A stretch of 64,000 nucleotides of DNA from Chryseobacterium camelliae (lineage in GTDB: Bacteria; Bacteroidota; Bacteroidia; Flavobacteriales; Weeksellaceae). The notes below the pieces were generated by a model that made no database searches, had not been told where the DNA came from, and was given only the letters and a program-made list of their open reading frames with translations. Positions 37,947-47,009 of this stretch are shown here, one piece after another. How positions within the stretch are numbered: the stretch's first letter is position 1; every line of letters begins with the position of its first letter. Made by a program: the position numbers and the translations under genes. Where the stretch lies: assembly GCF_002770595.1 (NCBI RefSeq), contig NZ_CP022986.1, positions 2,542,001-2,606,000 of the forward strand, written 5' to 3'.

Positions 37947-39059
37947 ATGAATTATTTTAAACTCCCTTTTCTCCTCAAGCTTACGCTTGTCGTTATCTCT
38001 GTTATAGGCCTCGGTTACCTACTGGCTTTAGGCCAGAGCATCATCGCTCCTTTTTTCCTTGCTTTCCTCATGGCCATGCTTTTTCTGCCTCTGGCGACCT
38101 TTCTGGAAACAAAGCTGAGATTTCCCCGGTCATTATCTACCATAACTGCTGTTTTACTGATGCTGATCATCCTTACGGGGCTGATTTATTTCTTCGGATC
38201 GCAGCTCTCCAGTTTCAGCAAAGACCTGCCTCGCTTACGGATGCAGTCCAATACTGTATTCAACGACCTTCAGCGCTGGGTTTCCAAGACATTCCATGTA
38301 AAAATCAAGGAACAGCTGGATTATATCGACCAGGGACTGAGTAAACTGCTCTCATCTTCAGGGGTCATCCTGGGGTTTACATTCGGGATATTCTCTACCG
38401 GCATCGGCTTCATCCTGTTCTTCATCCTGTTCTTTATTTTTATCCTGAATTACAGAAGGGTGCTGAACAATTTTATCTTGACAGTCTTCAATGAAAAACA
38501 TAAAGCCAGCGTACAGGAAGCTGTCACTGAAATCCGGATCATGACCAAGAAATACATCATCGGATTATGTCTTCAGATTGTTATTGTATCAACTCTAACG
38601 GGAATTGCACTTTCCATAATCGGTGTACAATATGCTATTTTGCTTGCCGTCCTCACCGGATTGCTGAATGTTATCCCTTATTTAGGTATCTTCATTTCGC
38701 TGTTTATTTCATGCTTTATCGCTTTTGCCACAGGTACCCCTTCCACATGCATTTATGTCGTTATCGGATATATTGCAGTACATATTATCGACGGAAACAT
38801 CATCCTGCCATTCGTGGTGGGGTCTAAGGTGAAAATCAATGCCCTGTTCTCATTCCTGGGTATTCTTGTCGGAGAACATTTATGGGGAATTGCAGGAATG
38901 TTCCTCTGCATTCCGGCTATCGCCATCCTTAAGATCATATTTGAAAAAATTGAAGGCCTGCAGCCATGGGGAAGATTGCTGGGAGAAGATGAAAAGCCCG
39001 ATAAGAAGAAAAAAACCTATAAGATTTCAAAAAATATTACCTTGAAGGAGATGGATTGA
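37947..39059 (+). CDS. AI-2E family transporter (TqsA/PerM-like)
   Basis: A 370-residue protein with about eight helices: an N-terminal pair (SIIAPFFLAFLMAMLFLPLA), a central helical periplasmic or cytoplasmic domain (about residues 80-140) and a C-terminal set with the family turn GLLNVIPYLGIFISLFISC, then HLWGIAGMFLCIPAIAILK. This is the pattern of AI-2E/PerM proteins. The substrate is unknown; family members have been linked to AI-2 export and Na+/H+ exchange. Confidence 0.93.
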   Translation: MNYFKLPFLLKLTLVVISVIGLGYLLALGQSIIAPFFLAFLMAMLFLPLATFLETKLRFPRSLSTITAVLLMLIILTGLIYFFGSQLSSFSKDLPRLRMQSNTVFNDLQRWVSKTFHVKIKEQLDYIDQGLSKLLSSSGVILGFTFGIFSTGIGFILFFILFFIFILNYRRVLNNFILTVFNEKHKASVQEAVTEIRIMTKKYIIGLCLQIVIVSTLTGIALSIIGVQYAILLAVLTGLLNVIPYLGIFISLFISCFIAFATGTPSTCIYVVIGYIAVHIIDGNIILPFVVGSKVKINALFSFLGILVGEHLWGIAGMFLCIPAIAILKIIFEKIEGLQPWGRLLGEDEKPDKKKKTYKISKNITLKEMD

Positions 39060-39118
39060 GGAAAGTTAGACATAAATAGTCAATATGCTATTCAATATTA
39101 ACTTTTTTATAAATAAAG

Positions 39119-39144
39119 AAGCCTTCAAATTAATTTGAAGGCTT
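39119..39144. terminator. Bidirectional hairpin terminator between AI-2E and GG-leader genes
   Basis: A perfect 26-base palindrome (39119-39131 with 39132-39144). TTTAT follows on the plus strand, and on the minus strand a TCTTTATTTAT tract follows. It ends both convergent transcripts. Confidence 0.75.
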
Positions 39145-39153
39145 TATAGCTTA

Positions 39154-39393
39154 TTATGCACAAAGTGGTTGTGTTCCGTTTGGACAATTTTGGTCACAAG
39201 GTATGTAAGCTTGACTGTCCGGACAGTACCCAACCGGATTTCCAGGATCACCAGGACCACCACCTCCTGCTAAGCAAGGATGACCAGGTGGGATTTTGCA
39301 AGGACACCCTTCAGGACCAATATCACAAATTTCCTTACCACCATTAATTTCTTTTAAATCATAACGATTCAATTTCTTAAGATTTTTCAACAT
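39154..39393 (-). CDS. Cys-rich peptide with a double-glycine leader (bacteriocin-like / RiPP precursor candidate)
   Basis: A 79-residue peptide. Residues 1-19 (MLKNLKKLNRYDLKEINGG) are a classic double-glycine leader: a basic start, hydrophobic residues in the right register (L5, L8, L13, I16) and GG just before the core. The 60-residue core has eight cysteines (IC, GCPC, PC, YC, PC, NC, LC), many Gly and Pro (a GGGGPGDPGNP stretch) and no Met. Leaders of this type are cut and exported by a peptidase-containing ABC transporter (PCAT). No such transporter and no modifying enzyme is in the window, so it is an orphan. It has its own promoter and terminator. It could be a bacteriocin, a signal or a secreted Cys-knot-like peptide; that part is inference. 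Confidence 0.8.
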   Translation of the reverse strand: MLKNLKKLNRYDLKEINGGKEICDIGPEGCPCKIPPGHPCLAGGGGPGDPGNPVGYCPDSQAYIPCDQNCPNGTQPLCA

Positions 39394-39420
39394 AATAATT
39401 AGTTTTTAATTGTTGCATAA

Positions 39421-39455
39421 CAAATATAAATAATCAAATGATACAATAGTTCAAA
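39421..39455 (-). promoter_or_regulatory. Promoter of the GG-leader peptide gene
   Basis: Minus strand TTTG (39452-39455), 23 bases, TATATTTG (39421-39428), which matches TAnnTTTG perfectly. Transcription would start about 20 bases before the ATG at 39393. Confidence 0.6.
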
Positions 39456-39564
39456 TATCTCTAAAAATAGAATTAATTAATTTTGATCTAATAAATGTAA
39501 TACGATCAATAATGATTTTTTGCTAAGTCAATAAATCTCTAAATTGAAAATCTAATATACATTT

Positions 39565-40923
39565 TTAAACAAACGCGCTGAAACCGGTAATTGATCTTCC
39601 GACAATTAAAGAATTGATTTCTTTCGTACCTTCGTAAGAGTAAATAGCTTCGGCATCTGCCACAAACCTTGCCACATCATATTCAAGGAGAATTCCGTTT
39701 CCGCCCAGGACCTCTCTTGCCCTGGAAACGATATCACGGGTCCTCAGGGTACAGAATACTTTTGCCAGGGAAGCATGTTCATCTTTTAAAATGCCTTCAT
39801 CCTGCATCTCAGAAAGCCTGAATACCATCGTTTGCATAGCCGTAAGATTGGACAGCATCTCCACAAGATGGCCCTGTATCATCTGGAAAGAGGCGATCGG
39901 CTTCCCGAACTGTTCCCTTTTCCGGGTGTAATCCAGAGCGCTTTCATAGGCTCCTCTTGCACAGCCTGTAGCCATCCAGGCCACTCCTGCCCTGGTCATC
40001 CGCAGTACTTTTCCGGTGTCTTTAAACGAATTGGCGTTCTGTAAACGGTTTTCCTCTGTGACCAGGCAGTCTTTCAGGGTGATCAAGCCGTTCTGGACGA
40101 TCCTGAGTGCCATTTTACCTTTGATTTTTTCTACGGAATAGCCGGGATTATCTTTTTCTACAATAAATCCTTTCACCTCACCGTCATCCAGGTCCCTTGC
40201 CCAGATGATGACCAGGTCTGCAAATGTTGCGTTCCCGATCCACTTTTTCTGTCCGTTGAGCATCCATCCTTCCGGCGTTCTTTTGCAGGTAACGGTAAGT
40301 CCGCCTGCTGCCCCTGAACCTACTTCAGGCTCAGTTAGCCCGAAGGCTCCGATTTTCTCAAATTTCTGCATCTGCGGCAGCCATTTCTGCTTCTGCTCTT
40401 CCGAACCGCAAATATAAATGGAACCCATCGCCAGGCCGGACTGTACCCCAAAGAAAGTAGCTATGGAAGCATCCACTCTGGCCATTTCCATGGCAATCAC
40501 TCCTTCCATCAGGAACGGCATCCCGGGACAGCCGTATCCTTCATAGGTTACACCACAGATGTCCAGCTTTTGAAACTTCGGGATCAGCTCATGGGGAAAT
40601 TCATCCCTTAGCCAGTAATGGTTCACCAGAGGTTTCACTTCCTTTTCCATGAATGCCCTCACTTTGAGCTGGATTTCCCTTTGCTCCGGTGTTAATGTAT
40701 GGTAGATATCATAGAAGTCACCATCAATGGGTGGAAGCTCTTTTTTCTTTTTATTGGGATCAAGCATTTTCATAAGTCCGCTGAGCTGCTTATCGTCAAG
40801 CCTGGAGAAATTCTCCATCAGCTTCGGCAGATTGACCTTCTGTGAGATGGTGCTCAGCTGGTCGAAATCTATGGACCTGAATAATTCTATTGCGTTTCTG
40901 ATTTTCGAAAAGGTATTTGACAT
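39565..40923 (-). CDS. Acyl-CoA dehydrogenase, glutaryl-CoA-dehydrogenase-like
   Basis: A flavoprotein of 452 residues starting at ATG 40923 (MSNTFSKIRN); an upstream ATG adds 12 residues that look non-coding. Signatures: GAFGLTEPEVGSGAAGG and TWI-type WIGNATFADLVIIWARD for FAD and substrate, CARGAYESALDYTRKREQFG, and YSYEGTKEINSLIVGR with the catalytic Glu in the YEGT block. It is longer at the N-terminus than usual by about 60 residues. The closest relatives I can name are glutaryl-CoA dehydrogenases of lysine/tryptophan breakdown; the exact substrate is not certain. Confidence 0.9.
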   Translation of the reverse strand: MSNTFSKIRNAIELFRSIDFDQLSTISQKVNLPKLMENFSRLDDKQLSGLMKMLDPNKKKKELPPIDGDFYDIYHTLTPEQREIQLKVRAFMEKEVKPLVNHYWLRDEFPHELIPKFQKLDICGVTYEGYGCPGMPFLMEGVIAMEMARVDASIATFFGVQSGLAMGSIYICGSEEQKQKWLPQMQKFEKIGAFGLTEPEVGSGAAGGLTVTCKRTPEGWMLNGQKKWIGNATFADLVIIWARDLDDGEVKGFIVEKDNPGYSVEKIKGKMALRIVQNGLITLKDCLVTEENRLQNANSFKDTGKVLRMTRAGVAWMATGCARGAYESALDYTRKREQFGKPIASFQMIQGHLVEMLSNLTAMQTMVFRLSEMQDEGILKDEHASLAKVFCTLRTRDIVSRAREVLGGNGILLEYDVARFVADAEAIYSYEGTKEINSLIVGRSITGFSAFV

Positions 40924-41126
40924 AATAATGGATTGTGTTTGACACCTAAAAGGTAGCAAAAATTAATCCGAAAACCAATGCCTACCTTATGCCTTATTTT
41001 ACAAACCGCTAATTGTCAAATCTTTGAACCGGAATTTCTCTTTACAACGCTTTTGCGTCCGATTTTCAACTTTTACAAACGATTCATCCTGACCTTTGGA
41101 ACAGACAACCCTTAAAAATCAATGTT

Positions 41127-42032
41127 ATGAAAACCATTCAGCTATCGCTGGCTTCCGTTCTGTTATTAGGCTTGTATTCCTGTAAAAAGGGAGAAGCAGT
41201 AGGCAAAGTTTATGAAGCTTCCGCCACAGCAGACTCTGCCGCTGCACTTACTTCAGACAGCATTTCCTCTGTGGCAATCATGAACGTAAAGGATAAGCAG
41301 TTCGTAAAAACCGCAGACATTAATATGGAAGTACAGGATGTATACGAGACTACCATTTCCATAGAAAAAACCGTACAGGAGATGGGCGGATTTGTAACCA
41401 ACAGTAATTTACAGAGTTCAGTATTATCAGAAGAAACGTACAACACTTCCGATAAGGATGCCATGCTCGTTAAAAAATACCAGACGGAAAATTCAATGAA
41501 AGTACGCATTCCGACCCATAATTTAGGAGAGTTCCTGTCGCTGATCAACCAGAAGAAACTGTTCCTGAATTCAAGAAGCATCACTGCCGAAGATGTTACC
41601 GCGGGAATACAGTATGCTGCTCTTGAAAGAAAAAGGATGAAGACTACTGCCGACCATATTTCCGGACTCAAAAGCAGTAAAGATAAAGTGAAGCTCAGTG
41701 ACGAGAATATGTCTGAGGACAATATCCAACAGCTGGGCAATATGGATATCACAGACCGCCTTAAGTACAGTACGGTTGATATCTTCATTAAAGAGCCCAA
41801 GCTCCGGATTTCAGAAGTTGCCATTACCAATACAGCCCATACTGACAATAAATACAGGATCAGTTTTATTTACAGCATAAAAAATGCCTTTGCGGAAGGC
41901 TATTATCTGATCCAGGAAATCGTCGTACTGCTGGTAACCATCTGGCCACTATGGATGATCGCTCTACTTATTTTTGTCTTTATAAAAAGAAGAAGAACTG
42001 CCGGAAAAACACGGAAAACGGTTTCTGAGTAA
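41127..42032 (+). CDS. DUF4349 lipoprotein
   Basis: A 301-residue lipoprotein (LLLGLYSCKKGEAV, lipid Cys near residue 19). The DUF4349 layout is present: FVKTADINMEVQDVYETTIS, then a 'GGFVTNSNL' strand, 'MKVRIPTHNLGEFLSLINQ', a coiled-coil region (AALERKRMKTTADH), the STVDIFIKEPK strand and a C-terminal membrane helix (VVLLVTIWPLWMIALLIFVF) with a basic end. Function unknown. It is followed by a strong hairpin. Confidence 0.88.
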   Translation: MKTIQLSLASVLLLGLYSCKKGEAVGKVYEASATADSAAALTSDSISSVAIMNVKDKQFVKTADINMEVQDVYETTISIEKTVQEMGGFVTNSNLQSSVLSEETYNTSDKDAMLVKKYQTENSMKVRIPTHNLGEFLSLINQKKLFLNSRSITAEDVTAGIQYAALERKRMKTTADHISGLKSSKDKVKLSDENMSEDNIQQLGNMDITDRLKYSTVDIFIKEPKLRISEVAITNTAHTDNKYRISFIYSIKNAFAEGYYLIQEIVVLLVTIWPLWMIALLIFVFIKRRRTAGKTRKTVSE

Positions 42033-42065
42033 ATCCTTGTCAGCCTTTATCAATTATGTTATTTC

Positions 42066-42100
42066 CCATAACCTTCAGATGTTGCTTCTGAAGGTTATGG
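42066..42100. terminator. Strong 14-bp hairpin between convergent genes
   Basis: CCATAACCTTCAGA (42066-42079) and TCTGAAGGTTATGG (42087-42100) pair perfectly, loop of 7. It lies between the DUF4349 gene and the end of the GH125 gene. There is no long U tract, so it may serve as a 3'-end stabiliser or a factor-assisted terminator. Confidence 0.65.
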
Positions 42101-42114
42101 CCTCTTCAATTGCT

Positions 42115-43545
42115 TCAGAATTTCAGCCTCAACAGGTCCGGCTTTGTCTTATACAGATGAAGGATCAGTTCGCCGAACAGCGTGTTGGCCCAGGCAAACC
42201 AGGACCGGGTGAAATTTTCAGGATTATTCACGTCAAACGACTCATGGATAAATCCGGTTCCGGCATGGGTGTTTTTTAATGTCTTCAGACAGTAGATGAT
42301 CTCTTCCTCATGATCTGTGGTCAGTGCCTGCATGATCAGGCCTAAAGACCAGATTTTATGCTCGCCGATGTGAGGGCCGCCTATTCCTCTGGCAAACCTC
42401 CCTGTACTGAACCATGGATTGGCATGGCTCAGGGAAAACTTTCTCGTGTTCTGATATAATGCATCCTCCTTTTCAGCATATCATAAATACGGGATTGAAA
42501 GCAGGTTGGGTACATTGGCATCATCCATGAACAGGGCATTTCCAAAGCCGTCAATTTCCAGAGCGTAAATCGCACCTGCTTCAGGATGCTTCAGAACGGC
42601 ATATTTGCGTATGGCCGCATCAATTTCATCTGCAAGACCCATACAGTCCTTTGCCATAGATCCATCCTTAAAAACCTGTCTGAAAATCTCAGCGGTCTGT
42701 CTGAGCGAAACGACGGCAAACATATTGGATGAAATAAGAAACGGGTAAAATGTAGCATCATCGGAAGGCCGGAACATAGAATGGATCAGCCCTGTCTTTT
42801 GGGTTGGATTTCCATATCCGCCTGCAAACTGAGTATCCAGAGGATTTCCGTCAGCCCTCTGGAAATGGTAAGGCCCTTTTGAATCTTTCCTCTGCTGTTC
42901 CTTAAATGTCTGTACAATTAATGTCATAGCACTTTTCCAGTCGACATCCAATACAGATGCATCTCCGGTTATCTTCCAGTAATGATAGGACAGCCTCATC
43001 ACATAGCACAGCGAATCCACTTCCCATTTGCGTTCATGGATGCCCGGCTTCATCTCGGTATGGTCATCTTTCCATTCGCTTACTTTGCCGGGATCATCAT
43101 AAAAAGCGTTGGCATAAGGATCCAGCAGTACGAATTCAACCTGTTTATTAATGACACCTTTCAGGAGGTTTCTCAGTTTTTCATCTTTACGGGCAAGATT
43201 GAGGTATGGAAATACCTGCGCCGAAGAATCCCGGAGCCACATCGCATCGATATCACCGGTAATGACATACGTATAAGGCTTATTGTTCTTATGGTAAAAG
43301 CTGACAGTGGTATCCAGCGTATTCGGAAAGCAATTCTCGAACATCCAGGCCAGTTCCGGATCGGCAATTACTTTCTTAACCGAGCGTATGGTTTTCTCTA
43401 CCTCCCCGGAAATGAACTTCCTTTTGCTGACCTCCGGCCTTCGGGAAATAAAACCCTCAGGTGATAAAAATTTTACAGGGCCCGGCAATAAGGCATATCC
43501 TAAGCCTATTCCGGATCTTTTAAGGAAACTTCTTCTGTTGAGCAT
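42115..43545 (-). pseudogene. GH125-family exo-alpha-1,6-mannosidase-like gene with an in-frame TGA
   Basis: The start is ATG 43545 (MLNRRSFLKRSGIGLG), a twin-arginine signal. The frame runs to a TGA at 42481-42483 (SIPYL-stop-YAEKED) and then continues open in the same frame to 42115 with family blocks RGIGGPHIGEHKIWSLGLIM and NFTRSWFAWANTLFGELILH. Conceptual length is about 475 residues, normal for GH125. GH125 markers in the first part are YVITGDIDAMWLRDSSAQ and LDTQFAGGYGNP. A single GGA-to-TGA change explains the stop (Gly is expected there). The truncated protein would lose the C-terminal quarter including conserved motifs. Readthrough or a base-call error are alternatives. A role in mannan or N-glycan trimming fits the family. 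Confidence 0.85.
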
Positions 43546-43620
43546 GGTTACGAATGAATATGGATTAAAATTAACCATTTAAAATTATCCGCTAAAATTT
43601 TTCATCCGTTCAATTTTCCG

Positions 43621-43628
43621 TAAATTTG
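43621..43628 (+). promoter_or_regulatory. -7 promoter element of pgi
   Basis: TAAATTTG fits TAnnTTTG and would start transcription near 43635, about 60 bases before the pgi ATG. No convincing -33 TTG was found. Confidence 0.4.
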
Positions 43629-43695
43629 CACTTTAATTTCAACGGGAAGACATTCCGTCATCTGTTGAATGCTCAATCTTAAAACAGAATTTACT

Positions 43696-45336
43696 ATGCT
43701 GTCAAAAATAAATCCTCTTCAGACGGAAAGCTGGAAAGCACTAACGGAACATTTTGAAAACAATGATTTTGACCTGAGAAACCTCTTCCAGGATAATGAA
43801 AACCGTTTTGAAGAATTTTCCATCAAGAAAGACAATTTCCTGTTCGACTATTCCAAAAACCTTATCGATGCAAGAACAAAAGAATTACTGCTTAATCTTG
43901 CAGAAGAATGCGAACTGAAAGATGCCATTTCCAAAATGTTTTCCGGTGACAGGATCAATGAAACGGAAGGAAGGGCGGTTCTCCATACGGCATTAAGGGA
44001 TTTTTCCGAGCAGGAGATCCTGGTTGACGGTGAAAATATAAAACCGCAGATCAGAAGAGTCCTGGACCACATGAAATCTTTCTCCGAAAGCATTATTTCC
44101 GGACAGCATAAAGGTTTCAGCGGAAAAGAAATTACCGATGTGGTGAATATCGGGATCGGCGGCTCAGACCTGGGCCCGGTAATGGTATGTTCGGCACTGA
44201 AGCATTTCAAGACCAGGTTAAACGTTCATTTCGTTTCCAACGTTGACGGCAACCACATCGCTGAAGTGGTGAAGAATCTTAACCCTGAAACGACTTTATT
44301 CATCATTGCTTCCAAAACGTTTACCACACAGGAAACGATGACGAATGCCAATTCTGCCAAGGACTGGTTCCTTCAGAAAGGGCAGCAGGAAGATGTGTCG
44401 AAACATTTCGTGGCATTATCCACCAATGTGGAAGAAGTTAAAAAATTCGGGATCGCAGAAGAAAACATCTTTGAATTCTGGGACTGGGTTGGCGGAAGAT
44501 ACTCTTTATGGAGTGCCATCGGACTGAGCATTGTGCTTTCAGTAGGATATGAAAACTTCGAGCAGCTTTTGAAGGGGGCTTCTGATACGGACCAGCACTT
44601 CCGTAATACGGATTTCTCCGAAAACATCCCTGTACTGATGGGAGTTTTAGGGATCTGGTATCGCAATTTTTATGCGGCGACCAGCTACGCCATCCTTCCG
44701 TATTCCCAATACCTGGACCGATTCGCCGCTTATCTTCAGCAGGGAGATATGGAAAGCAATGGAAAATGTGTAGACAGAAACGGTGAATTTGTAGAATACG
44801 AAACAGGACCGATCATCTGGGGTGAACCGGGAACAAACGGGCAGCATGCCTTTTATCAGCTGATCCACCAAGGAACAGAACTCATCCCTGCAGATTTTAT
44901 CGCGTATGCCAAAAGCCCGAATAAAGTTTCTGACCACCAGGACAAACTTCTGGCGAACTTTTTTGCCCAGACGGAAGCCCTTGCTTTCGGAAAGACAGAA
45001 GAGGAAGTGGAAGCAGAACTCAGAAGTTCCGGTAAATCTGACGATGAAATCGATGCTTTGCTGAATTACAAGGTCTTCCACGGAAACACCCCTACCAACT
45101 CCATACTATTCAACGAATTAACTCCATTCTCTCTGGGTCAGCTGATCGCATTGTACGAGCATAAGATTTTCGTTCAGGGAGTGATCTGGAATATTTTCAG
45201 CTTTGACCAGTTCGGCGTGGAATTAGGGAAAGTGCTGGCCAATAAAATTTTACCGGAACTTGAAAGCAATGAGGCCGTTAGCTCTCATGATTCTTCAACC
45301 AACGGTTTAATTAACTATTATAAAGCAAATAAATAA
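43696..45336 (+). CDS. pgi: Glucose-6-phosphate isomerase
   Basis: Interconverts glucose 6-phosphate and fructose 6-phosphate in glycolysis. The start is set at ATG 43696 ([20 protein letters not shown]), which matches where family members begin; an ATG at 43669 adds nine residues. The 546-residue protein has the SIS-fold signatures [86 protein letters not shown] and the end motif [20 protein letters not shown]. Confidence 0.97.
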   Translation: MLSKINPLQTESWKALTEHFENNDFDLRNLFQDNENRFEEFSIKKDNFLFDYSKNLIDARTKELLLNLAEECELKDAISKMFSGDRINETEGRAVLHTALRDFSEQEILVDGENIKPQIRRVLDHMKSFSESIISGQHKGFSGKEITDVVNIGIGGSDLGPVMVCSALKHFKTRLNVHFVSNVDGNHIAEVVKNLNPETTLFIIASKTFTTQETMTNANSAKDWFLQKGQQEDVSKHFVALSTNVEEVKKFGIAEENIFEFWDWVGGRYSLWSAIGLSIVLSVGYENFEQLLKGASDTDQHFRNTDFSENIPVLMGVLGIWYRNFYAATSYAILPYSQYLDRFAAYLQQGDMESNGKCVDRNGEFVEYETGPIIWGEPGTNGQHAFYQLIHQGTELIPADFIAYAKSPNKVSDHQDKLLANFFAQTEALAFGKTEEEVEAELRSSGKSDDEIDALLNYKVFHGNTPTNSILFNELTPFSLGQLIALYEHKIFVQGVIWNIFSFDQFGVELGKVLANKILPELESNEAVSSHDSSTNGLINYYKANK

Positions 45337-45444
45337 TTTGAAAAAGAGAAACTAGATCAGGACATTAATTTTTCAATATTGATATGTTCTGAAGACTTGT
45401 CTGACTTCTAATCTCTGAAATCTAATCATCTAATAAAAAGTACA

Positions 45445-46329
45445 ATGGCAGAAATTCTTGACGGACTGAAAGTATCCAAAGAAATTAAAGCGGAAATTAA
45501 GGCAGAAGTAGATAAGATCCTTGACAATAAGAGAAGGGCACCGCACCTGGTGGCTATTCTTGTCGGGAACAATGGTGCCAGCAAAGCTTATGTAAACAGT
45601 AAGGTAAAAGACTGTGAGGAAGTAGGCTTCCAGTCAAGCCTGGTTAAATTCCCGAGCACCGTTTCAGAAGCTGAATTGCTGGAAAAGATCGATGAACTGA
45701 ATAAATCCAAAGCAGTAGACGGGTTTATCGTTCAGCTGCCTCTACCGGATCAGATCGATCAGGAGAAAATCATCAAGGCTATCGACCCCAGAAAAGACGT
45801 TGACGGATTCCATCCGGAAAACTTCGGTAAAATGGCCCTTGAAATGGACACGTTCCTGCCGGCTACCCCATTCGGGATCTTAACCCTTCTGGAGCGGTAC
45901 AATATTGAAACCAAAGGCAAAGACTGTGTGATTATCGGAAGAAGCAAGATTGTGGGAAGGCCGATGAGCATCCTGATGGGAAGAAAAGATTTCCCGGGGA
46001 ACTCTACCGTTACCCTTACGCATTCTTACACAAAAGATATTGAAGAATATACCAAAAAAGCAGACATCGTGATTACCGCCCTCGGAGATCCTCATTTCCT
46101 GAAAGGAGATATGATTAAGGAAGGAGCCGTAATTGTGGATGTAGGAATTACCAGAGTAGATGACGATTCTCCGAAAGGCTATTACCTTGCAGGAGATGTG
46201 GATTTCGACAGCTGTGCTGCAAAAGCCAGCTGGATCACGCCTGTTCCGGGAGGAGTGGGACCGATGACCAGAGCCATGCTGATGAAAAACACCATCCTCG
46301 CCTATAAGACTTCAGTCTATAACGACTAA
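45445..46329 (+). CDS. folD: Bifunctional methylenetetrahydrofolate dehydrogenase / cyclohydrolase
   Basis: FolD makes 10-formyl-THF from methylene-THF. The 294 residues show NNGASKAYVNSKVKDCEEVG with the catalytic Lys in YVNSK(V)K, DGFIVQLPLPDQID, KDVDGFHPENFGKMAL, VIIGRSKIVGRPMSILM for the nucleotide and TPVPGGVGPMTRAMLMKNT at the end. queE follows closely, so the two may be co-transcribed. The 108 bases upstream contain decayed short repeats (TCTAAT/CTGA units near 45400-45434). Confidence 0.97.
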   Translation: MAEILDGLKVSKEIKAEIKAEVDKILDNKRRAPHLVAILVGNNGASKAYVNSKVKDCEEVGFQSSLVKFPSTVSEAELLEKIDELNKSKAVDGFIVQLPLPDQIDQEKIIKAIDPRKDVDGFHPENFGKMALEMDTFLPATPFGILTLLERYNIETKGKDCVIIGRSKIVGRPMSILMGRKDFPGNSTVTLTHSYTKDIEEYTKKADIVITALGDPHFLKGDMIKEGAVIVDVGITRVDDDSPKGYYLAGDVDFDSCAAKASWITPVPGGVGPMTRAMLMKNTILAYKTSVYND

Positions 46330-46336
46330 ATTGATA

Positions 46337-46969
46337 ATGAACAGCGAAGAAAAAAATATTTTATTGCAAGAAGGTAAAATGCTCCCCGTAATGGAGCATT
46401 TTTACACTTTGCAGGGAGAAGGGGCACATACAGGGAAAGCAGCTTATTTCATCCGGCTGGGAGGCTGCGATGTAGGCTGCCACTGGTGCGATGTAAAGGA
46501 AAGCTGGAACCCGGACCTTCACCCATTGATGAGTGCGGAAGAAATTGCAGAAACGGCAGCAGCCCATTGTAAAACCATTGTGCTCACAGGCGGTGAACCG
46601 CTGATGTGGAATCTTGACATCCTCACTTCCAGGCTAAAAGCTCTTGGATGTACCATCCATATTGAAACATCAGGAGCCTATCCTGTGAGCGGACAGCTGG
46701 ACTGGATTACCTTATCGCCGAAGAAAACCGGACTCCCGAAAGAGGAAATCTACCAAAAGGCCCATGAGCTGAAGGTGATTATTTTCAATCAGCACGACTT
46801 TACCTTTGCTGAAGAACAGGCCGCCAGGGTTTCTGAAAGCTGTAAGCTGTATCTTCAGAGCGAATGGAGCAAGCGTGATGAAATGTATCCTAAAATCACC
46901 GATTTTATTCTGGCCCATCCGCGGTGGCAGGCTTCCGTCCAGACCCATAAATATCTGAATATCCCTTAA
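46337..46969 (+). CDS. queE: 7-carboxy-7-deazaguanine synthase QueE
   Basis: A radical-SAM enzyme of queuosine and 7-deazaguanine synthesis that contracts CPH4 to CDG. The start is ATG 46337, 7 bases after folD ends. The 210 residues contain FYTLQGEGAHTGKAAYFIRL, the cluster motif GCDVGCHWCDVKESW in CxxxCxxC form near residue 47, and LTGGEPLMW, then IHIETSGAYPV and SPKKTGLP. No queC, queD or queF is next to it. Confidence 0.95.
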   Translation: MNSEEKNILLQEGKMLPVMEHFYTLQGEGAHTGKAAYFIRLGGCDVGCHWCDVKESWNPDLHPLMSAEEIAETAAAHCKTIVLTGGEPLMWNLDILTSRLKALGCTIHIETSGAYPVSGQLDWITLSPKKTGLPKEEIYQKAHELKVIIFNQHDFTFAEEQAARVSESCKLYLQSEWSKRDEMYPKITDFILAHPRWQASVQTHKYLNIP

Positions 46970-47009
46970 AATTACGTACATTAGCTCCTTGTATCGCTAA
47001 AAGAATTAG

